Source: Echinostoma caproni (Eukaryota > Platyhelminthes > Trematoda > Plagiorchiida > Echinostomatidae). Taken from it: a DNA stretch of 30,531 nucleotides. The notes below the pieces were generated by a model. It was not told where the DNA came from. It saw only the letters and a program-made list of their open reading frames with translations, and made no database searches. The stretch lies in the NCBI GenBank assembly GCA_900618425.1, contig UZAN01042763.1:10904-41434 (forward strand). Direction: 5' to 3'. A program made the translations under genes and the position numbers. Numbering within the stretch: position 1 is the stretch's first letter; every line of letters begins with the position of its first letter. This document shows positions 10,981-20,831 of this stretch, in pieces.

Positions 10981-11022
10981 ACAGTAACCTTTGGTTTTTC
11001 ACAACGCGGCCTGCGTGGAGCA

Positions 11023-11030
11023 TATATAAG
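11023..11030 (+). promoter_or_regulatory. Possible TATA box
   Basis: TATATAAG is followed by G, a strong TATA consensus, 52 bp upstream of an ATG that opens a short frame with protein-like composition. A start site near 11050-11055 would be expected. There is no independent evidence of transcription. Confidence 0.25.
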
Positions 11031-11081
11031 GAGGTGTGCGACCAATCGCTCGAAACTTCAAATCCTTAATGAGTCGTACAG

Positions 11082-11138
11082 ATGAATTATAAATCTCATG
11101 AGGAGGAAATAAAACTCGCATTAAAATGCGGAGAAGGT
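11082..11138 (+). CDS. Possible first coding exon or tiny ORF
   Basis: A 19-codon frame starting MNYKSHEEE, rich in Lys and Glu, with a TGA at 11139-11141. A weak donor-like GAAG/GTTGAA lies at 11136/11137, one codon before the stop, so the frame could continue into another exon. It fits the TATA-like sequence upstream. It is too short to recognise. Confidence 0.18.
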
Positions 11139-11236
11139 TGAATTTCATTGTTCCGCATTAACTTCTCAGATGTGTACATTTGTGTGCATGGTTAGATGGA
11201 CAGAAAATCTTCCGGGTTTGTTCCACGAGAACTCAC

Positions 11237-11346
11237 ACACAGAGTCTGTGGATAGTTCTTTTTGTTCTTGTGTTCCAGTCTCCCGAGTGACACAAACGTA
11301 ATACAGATTGCTGTTGAGTCCGGACAAGGAAGATTCCTTTGTTGGC
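11237..11346 (-). CDS. Candidate internal exon, unknown protein
   Basis: A 110-bp segment of an open frame. It is bounded on the minus strand by an acceptor (TGTGCAG, ending at 11347) and a strong donor (GTGAGT, 11236-11231). The peptide includes SGLNSNLYYVCVTRETG and is balanced in composition. The pyrimidine tract before the acceptor is weak. I do not recognise the protein, and no adjoining exon was identified. Confidence 0.28.
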
Positions 11347-11640
11347 CTGCACATCATATTTGTTCATAAAGTCTGATGGTTACCATTTGTCCGGTTTGTG
11401 ATGCTGAGTAGCTCGGATCCCGGGAAAATGATTGAAATCACTCACAGTTCTATTGCTTTATAATTCGAAATGCATGTTTCGGGGTGATACGGATATTAGG
11501 GTTTATTAGTTGGCGAAAAATAGAACCATTCAGTGCTAGGTCCTTCGGGATGCGTTCTGAAATCCGAATGAACAATCGTTTTTCCATTCTTCGGTTATAC
11601 TTAATTTTGCAGGTGAACTGGAAATAAAGTAAATACGGAA

Positions 11641-11811
11641 ATGAAGATTCAGATTATCCCAATTGTGGTGGTATTTGACTTTTTTGTTGGAGAATGTTCA
11701 GCGGCATTGTGCTCATTTCTCATTCAAATCACCATTGAAAATCCTCCGATGGGATTTTTCCTCTCAGGAACAGGTTTACCACAACTTGATGACCTACTAT
11801 CCTTTGAATAG
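11641..11811 (+). CDS. Small ORF with hydrophobic N-terminus, unknown
   Basis: A 56-residue frame with ATG at 11641 and TAG at 11809. The N-terminus MKIQIIPIVVVFDFFVG looks like a short signal or anchor, followed by two Cys and an acidic C-terminus (LDDLLSFE). A good 3' splice site (pyrimidine-rich, then AATTTTGCAG) ends at 11613, and this ATG is the first one after it. That would suit a cis- or trans-spliced transcript. An overlapping 86-codon frame (11663-11923) is in another register. It could be a small secreted peptide, the first part of a longer protein, or chance. Confidence 0.25.
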   Translation: MKIQIIPIVVVFDFFVGECSAALCSFLIQITIENPPMGFFLSGTGLPQLDDLLSFE

Positions 11812-12886
11812 GCGACATGTCGTGACCTCCAATCTCAACGTTCGTGCAACAATAGATTGCTCAACGTTTTTGTTCTGTATGCCTGTCCATAAAGTCTGTG
11901 GATTACTTTACTGGGGTATTTGATTTGTCATTGCGTCGGCGATGCCAATTCACTCCATACCATCGAATGGAGCACAAGTAAAACAACCACATAAATGGAA
12001 GCTTACAAAATGAAGGCGCTGACCTGTTTAGGTTACCTCAAGATAGAGTAATCTATAGATTGAAAATCATTTTGATGTTCTTGAGTCTTAACCCGTTATC
12101 CAATTCAGTTTTGATGGAGAACGGGGTGTTCGAATAAGGATCGATTTAGACATTTGAGATAATGAGAACGTTTCTTCACACTTCTCGTCTACAACTGTTT
12201 ACTTTTCGTAAATTCGGAGCATTAAACATGCAATTGTTATTTCCGCTAGTGCTGATTCAAAGAATGACCGTGTTAGTCATGATAAGCTACATCAGTAAAG
12301 TAAATATTTTTGTATACCTGTTACCAAGTAGTGATAAAATGTTTGCACTCACCATAACTACAGCCCGAGGGTTGTGTCTGAACCCCTGCTATTAGCTGCC
12401 ATCTTTCCCACTCACCCCACGAACCTATTTCCTCCACAGCTTACACCTGGAAGTTTAACTGAATCATAATATACGCAATGAAGCAAAAATATAAATAAAA
12501 ATGGAACCATTTCCATACACTGCTGGTAGAAATAGAGCTCGTGCTTTTGTCCCGAATCTCAGTGGAATAAAAGCCAACAGAAAAATAAATGTGTCGAATT
12601 TCAAAATGTTTCCATTAAAATAATAGACAAAATTGTGAGATAAATCCCTGCTTTTGAAAGGTGTCGGCGAGGCAGGTAAATTCCCAACTCTACACTTGCA
12701 GAGGTGTTGAATAATTGAATAGTTTAATATGTTACCTGGAAAATCTCAAAATTTTATTTTTCCTGTTGGATTGGTGCCTTACATTCTTGTCGATATGTGG
12801 GGCGGAGGGATTTGTGTGAGTGCTCCTGTGTGAGGCACTTGGTAAAGAATGAAGAGGTGTAGGGGATTGGGTATATGCATCACTAT
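11812..12886. other. Spacer, nothing recognised
   Basis: AT-rich. The open frame at 12162-12395 has no motif and no splice support. A G-rich patch at about 12798-12810 has only three G runs, so it is not a full quadruplex motif. Confidence 0.35.
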
Positions 12887-12919
12887 TTCATTAACAACAA
12901 CCGAGTTGTTGTTAATGAA
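12887..12919. repeat. Perfect 15-bp hairpin
   Basis: The arms 12887-12901 and 12905-12919 are perfectly complementary (TTCATTAACAACAAC and its reverse complement) around the three-base loop CGA. It is not followed by a T run and the context is eukaryotic, so it is not a rho-independent terminator. Its origin is unknown. Confidence 0.85.
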
Positions 12920-13132
12920 CAATTCTCTGATCCAGAATGAGTGGCATGAATGACAAATGTTCCCCGAACTCCCTCCCCTATTCTATCAATCATGCTATTT
13001 GACTACCCGGTATCTAGCAATTGATACTTCAGTGAAAATCTCATCCGTTTATCAGTGATCTGCAACTCTCAGTGTCAAATTACACAGGGAACACAATTTT
13101 CCTCCCTGATTTCGTGGGTAACCGGTTTAACG

Positions 13133-13133
<1 letters not shown>

Positions 13134-13194
<61 letters not shown>

Positions 13195-13212
13195 CCAACA
13201 ACAACAACAACA
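13134..13212. repeat. AAC/CAA trinucleotide microsatellite
   Basis: About 25 CAA units with one CAC interruption near 13193-13196. The poly-Gln and poly-Val frames that cross it are artefacts of the repeat. Confidence 0.97.
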
Positions 13213-13925
13213 CATGCTGTGCACCAATAGAAACATTTCTTGATAAGGAGAGTTTGCGGTAACCTGACGCTAATGCACACCCAAATTATCAGAAAAGCTA
13301 TAAAACTTGCGCGAACAGCAATAAATTAACAAAAATGAAACAAAAAGCTACTCTTTTTACGTTAGTGTTCGAAAGTTAAATTCCCAAAAGGTTTTGTGGG
13401 AGTAATAAGCTTTTTATTTAAAAAAATAAACAACTGTATTTCAGCATGCATATGGATCGTAAAATACTGGGCTACATTTCACCCAGCAGTAGATCGCGCA
13501 AAACGCTGGTGGTTGATTTTCGTGCAACACAATCCAAATAAGCCCTAGTGAACTTTAGCAACCAACTGGAGCTTCAATTTAGTCAGACCTGAATTGTTTG
13601 AAACAACTAGTCATCGGAATCAGCTACCGCACAGAATACTTGCAAAGATTGCGCTTTAAGGGCTGTCAGTATAGCGATTGAAAAGACAATAGGCGTTTAT
13701 TTAAGGTTGTATGAATACCTGAGTTCGTAAGGAGTTCTGACAGTGTACATTCAATCGAAGCGTCAAGGCTTTTGGATAAGGGTTACAAAGGTTACCAATC
13801 TTCTAAATATTTCTATTGCAATGTTCTTTTCCAGATTAGCCCAAGCAATTTCAAAGTTTATCGATGGCAATAACCAAACACAATGAATGAAATCTAACAG
13901 GCTGCATCCCAGGCACCGCACACTA
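13213..13925. other. Spacer, nothing recognised
   Basis: AT-rich with no convincing open frame, repeat family or RNA motif. Confidence 0.4.
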
Positions 13926-13930
13926 TTCAT

Positions 13931-13970
13931 TTTGTGTGTTTGTTTGTTTGTTTGTGTGTGTGCATGTGTC
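13931..13970. repeat. TTTG/TG microsatellite
   Basis: Three to four TTTG units flanked by TG units. Simple sequence that explains the Thr/Gln/Asn run in the minus-strand frame here. Confidence 0.85.
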
Positions 13971-14353
13971 GGTGGTGAACGTGGATTCAAGCGGATTGTG
14001 TCAAAATGATATCTGATGCTCTAGATGGATAGATATAGAATAGACAGCAATAAAAGAAGAGTGTGCATGCAATGTTTTACTGGTTACACAAGATCCTTGA
14101 CCTGCACTTTTCTCCTTGGAGTGGCACCTAGTGTTGATTGGGAAATTCTATGCCTGTGAGAATGCAAAATGCGACCGGTTGAATTGAGGTTTGTAAGCAA
14201 CTTTTATCGCATACCAATAAAACAAACACCGAAATATATGTGTCATTATTAAGCATCTATGAAATCGCTCGGGTTCAGCTAACAAATATGATCCCAAATG
14301 ATGGGAAATTTCCCGAAGTGCTTCAAAGGGAGTAATTTTAAAGCAGCTCAATT

Positions 14354-14608
14354 TTGGACGCAACTAACAATGAAGAAGGCAAGATGCTGCAACAGGTATC
14401 AACCTGTTACGGCGATCATTTACTTGTGTCAGTATATCTGTTTTCCGAAAGTGCCTATGGGTACTGGCGTGTCATAAATGTCACAAATTTTATCCGCTCA
14501 TCCTCCAGACTTCACCTTTGGGCTCAACTTTCAATTTATTCCGACAGCCATATATTAGGGAAGCACGACATCCTATATAGTTTTGCTCAGGTCGAAGTAG
14601 TTAGTTAG
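14354..14608 (+). CDS. Candidate exon region, unknown protein
   Basis: A frame of 84 codons with no ATG at its start. The composition is protein-like, with aromatic residues and Ser mixed and a peptide including HLWAQLSIYSDS. Two donor-like sites lie inside: CAACAG/GTATCA near 14396 and GCTCAG/GTCGAA near 14590. No domain is recognised. An exon ending at either donor is possible, and a chance frame is equally possible. Confidence 0.18.
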   Translation: MDATNNEEGKMLQQVSTCYGDHLLVSVYLFSESAYGYWRVINVTNFIRSSSRLHLWAQLSIYSDSHILGKHDILYSFAQVEVVS

Positions 14609-15241
14609 TTGTGGACCAGAGGTCTTCAAACAAAGATACAGTATATCACCTGTTAGCACACAGGTTAGCTTAATAACTGCGTATAATTTATTACATTCAA
14701 GTGTAAATAGGGTGCTCCAAGCCTCTGCCTGAACTTTCCCATTTGATTAACACTAAGCCCCATGATTCTTGGGTGTTTCCTGGTGAGTTTCATTCTTCTT
14801 TTACCCTAACTGTCCAATCTTGCTACCGAGACATCTCTATAATTTCAAAAAAGGGGTTTATTAGTGACAAACCTCTTCAATATCATATATAAGAGAAGAA
14901 CACCACTACATTGAAAGCATTAAGTAATAGCTTTCAAAATCCGTGGCTTGATCTGGTTTGGGCATTTCCGGCGGCATCACACATCCTACAGAATGGATCA
15001 TAACAATTGCAAGGTGAATACTACTCGCATAATGATCCCAGAACAGAGGAAGCTTTAATTGAAAGTTTAGTCTTCGGTCTGCGTATGTCCGTATGTGTGA
15101 ACATGCAGTAAAAAAATTAAGCGAGATGATTTGATATCAAGAATAAATGAAATGCTTGTGTATCAACGCAACCTGCAAAGCACGAATCAACTACTGTGAC
15201 CCTGGAGGATAGATACCGATTCACTATCACCGAAATGATGA
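14609..15241. other. Spacer upstream of the signal-peptide exon
   Basis: No gene or repeat family is seen. It would hold the promoter and 5' UTR of the exon that starts at 15266, but I see no clear TATA box or initiator at a suitable distance. Confidence 0.35.
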
Positions 15242-15265
15242 ACAGCGTGGTTGATTCCTGTGAGG

Positions 15266-15608
15266 ATGGCAAGCTCTTTTTTGAATGTGAGCACTTTCTT
15301 TAGAGCTCTCCAGGCGATTGGCTTTATCTTTGTTCCATTGATGTGCTCTGCAGTAGATTCTTCTAGTTCTGTTACCGAGTTCACTCATTCTATAAAAGTT
15401 ACTTTACTGAATGAAGTCCAGTTAGATGTGAGCCACGGTCTTCTAGTAGAGAAGTACGAAGTTAGCAGAGAACAGATTGGCTGCATCTCCAGTGAGACAC
15501 GTGAGATCATAGAGACAAGGAAACTACCTGGTATTAGTTTGAACAAAGAACACAGCAGCACAGTAATGCACAATTTATCTCCGGAAAAATTTCGCTGTAT
15601 CTCTTCAG
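15266..15608 (+). CDS. Candidate first exon of a secreted or membrane protein
   Basis: This is the best host-gene candidate on the plus strand. From ATG 15266 the frame opens with a plausible signal peptide of about 29 residues. It has a short polar start, one Arg, the hydrophobic core AIGFIFVPLMC and a cleavage-like CSA/VD. A mature region of about 85 residues follows, with protein-like composition (includes EVQLDVSHGLLVEKYEVS) and two Cys in addition to the one in the signal. A consensus donor, TCTTCAG/GTACAT, lies at 15608/15609 in phase 1, so I end the exon there. The frame itself runs on to 15634. Upstream in frame there is a TGA at 15239-15241. An earlier acceptor-like CAG at 15244-15246 leaves open that this is an internal exon. 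The next exon could not be fixed. I do not recognise the family. Confidence 0.45.
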
Positions 15609-17478
15609 GTACATACTACAGTCAAAGAAAATAATGAAAGCTAACAAGTAATATTTATCGCGGATAAGCTGCTGGTGTTATCTACGTCCATCTTTCTACC
15701 AAGCTAGGGTTACAGTTACAAGGAAAAGGCTGCTTTAATTCCGTAGCATTAGTCGAATACATTTGTTTGGCAGTAATGTAATCTTTTTCAGCGGATAACT
15801 TAATGTGGTTTTGCGTTTAGCTGGTAAACATTTTCACCTTTGGTCGAATATTTCAACAAAAAGCAACATCCTACTCAGCTGAACTGCACCAAACTGACTT
15901 CAAAGCTTTCAGCAAATGGCTGCACTGTCTCAAAGACCATAGCAACATTTGCAGCGGCAAACACAGTGGGGAGGCAGAATAACCCTGAAATGTACAAGGT
16001 TTCAATGAATGTATCACGGTGTCAAAGATTTTCGTTCAACATTACCAAACACAGGAAAAAACCTTGTTGACTATCAAAAAGAGTGAACCTTTTTAAATTG
16101 ACATTGAACCTTGCTAAAATTGCCGTCTCAAGTATTGTAACCATCGTTTGACTGGAACGGGGCAACGGGGAAGCCTAAGGACATTAAAGAGGTTTGATTG
16201 GAATTCTTCTTGATCAATTTTCTAGTTGCATCGTTAGATCAAAATAGTATTGAAGTCTAAAAATCATGCAACTGAACGGCTTGGATACATAGCGAACGAG
16301 CGGCCGGGGCTATTTGGCCTTGGTTTATCCCATCAGCTGTTAATATTGACAGTGCATCGAGGTTCTCAGACTGATTATGTTTTTGATGTGACCTACGTTG
16401 AGTGGCTAAAGTGAAATCACAACGGGTTGATTAATGTTAGGATGCCGTGGTTCTCAAGTTGGCAATTAATTAAATTTATATTTTCATAAACCTAAAAGCA
16501 TGTCAAAACAAATGAATTTACTCAAACTCAAGGAGGTCATTTATAACAGCAAGATAAACAATCGATCTAGATCCGGAGGTTGTTTTTGTGACGTCATGTG
16601 GAGAAAGTTATATTTTGCCCTGACTCCAGCAGATAAATTGATTTCAAATCCCTCCGCTTGCCTGTGAAGTACCCGGGGTGGAACCTGAAACAGGGGCCTG
16701 TAACAGCAAAATCAGATTCATAGCTGCTTCGACTTTTATTCATTTATCTCAGAATCAAAACGTCTTTATAATTTAGCCGGAAAACTCAATCGACCAATCA
16801 AAAGCGAGAATTTTTATCCAACTCACCGTTCTCTGAGGTGCCAATCAGTTGAATAAAAATACTGAATCGTGTGACGATAACAAACACAAAATAGAATTTG
16901 TACCCTTAATATTTGCTTTTACACCGACTGGTGAGACTCCTTTTCAGCTCTCATTGCAGAGGAACAAAGCGTGTGATAGACAAGCATTGCACTTCGACGA
17001 GACCAGCCATTTTACTTGTCCAATACTCGTAACACTATGGCCCCGAAGATAAGGGTGCGACACGGCACTTGTTCTGTCACCTTGGTTTTGAGGCTTGTGA
17101 ATTATTTATGTGATGCGTTGATACTCGAGTGTATAATACTCATCACAATTGTTTGCTTTCTACTACTGCTACTGCTGCTACTACTCCTGCCCCATTTTAC
17201 ATCTAACCCTTTTGGGTTGAGTTGAATGATTGATACTAATCCATTCCGCAATGCGCAACAAAAACGAGTCAACCGGAACTCCGTATTTAAAGAAATGCAT
17301 GTGAAAAGTTTACTCCGTTATGTGAAGATATACGCAAATAAATTGGCGAGGATGGGAGTGAAAAACTATGAGGTGGATAATCAAAACTACTTTATGTGTA
17401 ACTAAAACTCAGTGATCATAAACACAGTATAAAGTTCATTCTGTTCGCACGATTTCTTACTTTAACCACGTATTGGTA
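15609..17478. other. Probable intron or spacer
   Basis: If 15266-15608 is an exon, its intron starts here. Two good acceptors lie at about 15791 (CTTTTTCAG) and 15820 (TTTTGCGTTTAG). The region 15830-16070 is open in two frames with protein-like composition, but neither joins in phase to the upstream exon for long. At 16849-17052 there is another frame without support. A short fragment near 16660-16700 weakly resembles the CCTGTGAGG block of the SINE copies. Confidence 0.3.
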
Positions 17479-17500
17479 TTATTATTATTAATAATAATAA
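17479..17500. repeat. Perfect 22-bp AT palindrome
   Basis: TTA repeats meet TAA repeats at a centre between 17489 and 17490, giving 11 perfect pairs. TA-rich palindromes of this kind are cruciform-prone. It lies 15 bp before a longer fold-back. Confidence 0.85.
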
Positions 17501-17515
17501 ATATAAAGTTCAAAA

Positions 17516-17594
17516 GTGAATTCGTCATGTATATAGCAAATAAAGGGTGAACTGAAAAGCAGTGCTTTATTTGCCATATACACGACGAATTTAC
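17516..17594. repeat. Fold-back hairpin, 30-bp arms and 19-base loop
   Basis: The arms 17516-17545 and 17565-17594 are inverted repeats with 27 of 30 positions matching and no gaps. The loop is 17546-17564. In a plus-strand RNA one mismatch becomes a G-U wobble. In a minus-strand RNA two do. The size (79 nt) is in the range of a microRNA precursor, but the structure could equally be the remains of a short inverted-repeat transposon. No flanking duplication was identified. Confidence 0.8.
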
Positions 17595-17600
17595 CCTATC

Positions 17601-19016
17601 AAATTGAATCAAATCCTCCATTACTCACTTTAAATATAAACTTATTGGAGACCTTTGTCGGTTGGATTGCTTTCTGATTATTGCTGCTTTTTTCGCGGAG
17701 GTTCAGGAAGCTTTCAGGAGGTGACAACAAACTATTGGATGCTGATTTAGGGATCCCAATAAAGTCTTAGTTATAAGGTGCGTTATTTACAATGTTCGGA
17801 AAGACAATGGGAATTAAGATATACTCAAGAATGTATAGTTAAGTACAGATACGAAACCATTCCTTCGGATCATCTCAGTATGTGATGCTGGGAGGGAGGG
17901 TTACATCTGGGACACGATGTGGTGACAAGTAACTGACGGCAGAGGATAGTTATGAATCGGAAACAGAACGGAGTCTCTTCAACGGGGCACCTAGGCGTGA
18001 CTAATGAAAGAAACTGTCGAGAAAATGATCAAACCAAACCGAAATGCTTGGGGATCGTTACTCTGATTGAGTGGAGCGAAGTACAACCCCTTTATTCCGT
18101 TCACCGTGATGTAAAACAGTGAGGTATTTGTACTCGCACCTATTTATTTCAGACATGGTTTTCATAGGGAGCTACAGTAGCCGTATACAATCGAAAAGAT
18201 GTGTGCATTACTTTTGACTTTGATCAGTGCACTGGTATGCAGTAAACAAATAAAACTTGTTATTCCCCAAGTTGACGGCTTCTGTTCGCATATTTTTCGG
18301 TCAACCTTGGTTATTTTGGCTCCGTATCTGTAAAGATTGATATTTATATTTATGGTGCACTTTTGCTGCGTCGACCGGCCACCGCAGAGTCCCGGAATGA
18401 TTGCCGTCCCGATTCACATCATAAATAAAATGATTGCGCAACACTTCTAATGGTTTTCTGTGTTATAAGTGGAACATCCGTGTAACTGGATGAGAATTCT
18501 CAACAGCCTTCACTCGATTACTCCCTCAATATTACTGTGATTTCTGTTTAATGCCCATAATGTCATGGAACAGTGTTGGACCGTGAAAACAGTAACGTGA
18601 TTCCAAACACCACAAAAATATTCAGCTTCCTTGCTTGAATCCACAGGAGCTTCTTTCCATCGTTTGATGTTGACCAACAAATGTCGACTGCTGTTGATCT
18701 ATATTTATCCCTCCGTATCCCCGACGTTTCTTGGTGCTTTGTACAAAGTCGAAACTAAATTTCAGCATCGTCGATTACTGCACTCCCCAAAGCTATGAAT
18801 TCAACGGAAACTCACGTGGAAAATTCAATGATACAGCTATGGGAACTCAGATAGCGTGCGGTAACGCTCTAAAAAAGGGTATTCAATTTACACGTGTGTG
18901 TGTGTGTGGTAACATTGATGGACAGTTTTCAGGGTTTCAGAGTTTCTAATTTTTAATGCACACTTTATAGACCATAGAAGAGATAGAGATGCTGCTGAGT
19001 AGTGAGCAAACCCAGT
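17601..19016. other. Spacer with one G-rich motif
   Basis: A potential G-quadruplex lies at 17890-17911 (four GGG runs, loops 1, 1 and 8) and a TG run at about 18895-18909. The open frame at 18731-18949 runs into the TG repeat and is not supported. Nothing else was recognised. Confidence 0.35.
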
Positions 19017-19117
19017 CACCTATATCTTGGAACCTACGTCGGCAGACCGGCTTCGACAAAAAATTGAACTACGTGAAAATGATGCTGTCTACCATGAAAG
19101 AGGAATGACTGATTGTG
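19017..19117 (+). CDS. Candidate internal exon, unknown protein
   Basis: An open frame without ATG lies between an acceptor-like CCCAG (ending about 19015-19016) and a donor-like GTAAAC (19118-19123). The peptide (includes SADRLRQKIELREND) is charged and helix-like. The frame stays open past the donor to a TAA at 19198-19200. No domain is recognised and the pyrimidine tract is poor. Confidence 0.22.
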
Positions 19118-20421
19118 GTAAACTTGAGACCGATGAGATTACCATGAGTGGCATGATAATCAGTTTCGAAGTGGATTACAAAAATTCTGAAAAATTGTAA
19201 AACAAGTTAATTTTCCTGTATACAATTTTGACGAGGTCCTTTCGGTTTTAAAACGTGCCCCTTTGTGCACACACGTTGAACGCGTTCGTTGTTGGAGACA
19301 GATTTTTATATGCCATCTGACAAACTATTCATGTGCATACTTATGAAAAGTATTCATGCACTGTAGTCAGCCATTGTTTGCTGAACCAATGTTTGCTTGC
19401 CAGAATTTTAAATTACGCTATCATCCCTTCAGTACAAAGCTTCTAATGGCCACCAGCAATGACGGCGTGATTCCAAATCTGGATAAATTTTGTCCTCTTC
19501 CCCGTTTGTTAGTTATATATGCGTAAATTGCTATTCATTTCACATTCGAAGACACTTTGTGTGTACTGATGAAAAAACGGCAATGAACAGTTGTTTTGTC
19601 TGTTGCATAAGTGCCTGTGGCTTAAGTGCGTACGTTCTGCCAGTCTGCGTATCNCGTATCGATAATTTGCTCGTTCCACAGACGTTATCGATTGATATCT
19701 ACTCCGATCCATCAACCTCACACACTTGCCTATGCCGATACTGCCGGCAGACATGGGCCCGAGCCTGATTGGCTGTTAGTTCTATTGCTCCCTTGTTGAA
19801 CATACGCTTGACTGTGAACGATCATAAGAAATCTATCCTACCCTGCTGGTACTGTTGTTCTACTTTTGCTAGCGGACTACGGGTCCGAGACTAAACAGTG
19901 AACTTCTGGATTCGGAGTCAAAACCCTTCACTTTGAGCTGTATGGTTGGTGAAGAGCAACTTGACCGCAGCCCTATATTAGTAGATTGTTGTCGCGGCAG
20001 GTTTCAAGAAAATAGTTCTCATTGTAGATGATCTCATGCAACGGAGAGACAGCTACCCAGTGCCCCTTGTTTGCCACTACAACCAAAGTTCCATCACACC
20101 CCAAAATTCATTGACCGACAGAAAATCGACGAAATCCGAACGAGTGAAATCAGTAAAGGAAGCAGAACACAAACTCTCGTGCCTTTGAATTCTCGTGAAC
20201 GGCACAGCAAAAATGATCAATCCAAAATGCGTAAATTTTTTTCTTTTCGATGCATTTAGACAACACTTGACGAGAAAAAACAAGTTCTTTTGTAATTCCT
20301 ATTTTACTGGCACATTTTACAATCTCACGGTCGATCATTTGCGTATTCCAATAAGGTATATTTTTACGATGTTATTAACGAGAGAAACCTAAATGCTCTA
20401 GTTCAAATTTATAGATATACT
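19118..20421. other. Spacer
   Basis: One ambiguous base (N) lies at 19654. Overlapping plus and minus frames at 20071-20392 show some protein-like composition but no splice sites that single one out. No RNA gene or repeat family was recognised. Confidence 0.3.
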
Positions 20422-20427
20422 TTTATT
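20422..20427 (-). terminator. Poly(A) signal AATAAA for the minus-strand terminal exon
   Basis: AATAAA on the minus strand, 132 bases beyond the stop codon at 20559-20561. Together with the acceptor at the other end this supports a terminal exon. In AT-rich sequence such a hexamer can also occur by chance. Confidence 0.35.
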
Positions 20428-20558
20428 GCAAATGAATAGCATAATAAAAATAACCAGATTTACCACACCACAAACTAGATTTTGACTAGCTATTCTGCCA
20501 ATTTGGTGTACTATCAGCACCTTGTTCATTCAGTACGGCGAACACTCATCAAGAAGCA

Positions 20559-20818
20559 TCAGAGTGGAATCTGGCTCTCATAGGAGGTCATCGGTGCTGC
20601 AAATTCCGGTTTGGCACGTTTCGACACACGAAAACCCTGAGTACTATGAGGACATTCAATCCTAGGGCCCAACATCAGCCGATACCTATTTTCCATTGAA
20701 GTCAACTGGTCATACACCGTGTAAACTGTACACGGCTGTGGGGTCAACCGCTGATCCAATGCCGCAGCTGATGGTAAACCTGAACCGTTTGTGATGATTG
20801 GCCGAGTATCTGACATGT
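20559..20818 (-). CDS. Candidate terminal exon or complete small protein, unknown
   Basis: After an acceptor (CATAAAACAG, AG at 20820-20819) the segment starts AC and then ATG (20816-20814), and stays open for 85 codons to TGA at 20561-20559. The composition is strongly protein-like and soluble, including YDQLTSMENRYRLMLGPRI and SKRAKPEF, with no membrane segment. The frame is open further upstream through AT-rich sequence that looks intronic. The ATG is two bases after the splice site. This would suit either an 85-residue protein made from a spliced or trans-spliced leader, or the last exon of a longer gene. I do not recognise the family. A poly(A) signal follows at 20427-20422. Confidence 0.45.
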
Positions 20819-20831
20819 CTGTTTTATGTTC

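Noticed and set aside
13055..13280. Poly-Gln (+) and poly-Val (-) proteins
   Set aside because: Both are translations of the CAA microsatellite. The flanks show no domain or splice support.
15830..16070. Second exon of the signal-peptide gene
   Set aside because: Two frames look protein-like and two acceptors are good, but neither acceptor joins in phase to give more than a short extension, so I could not choose.
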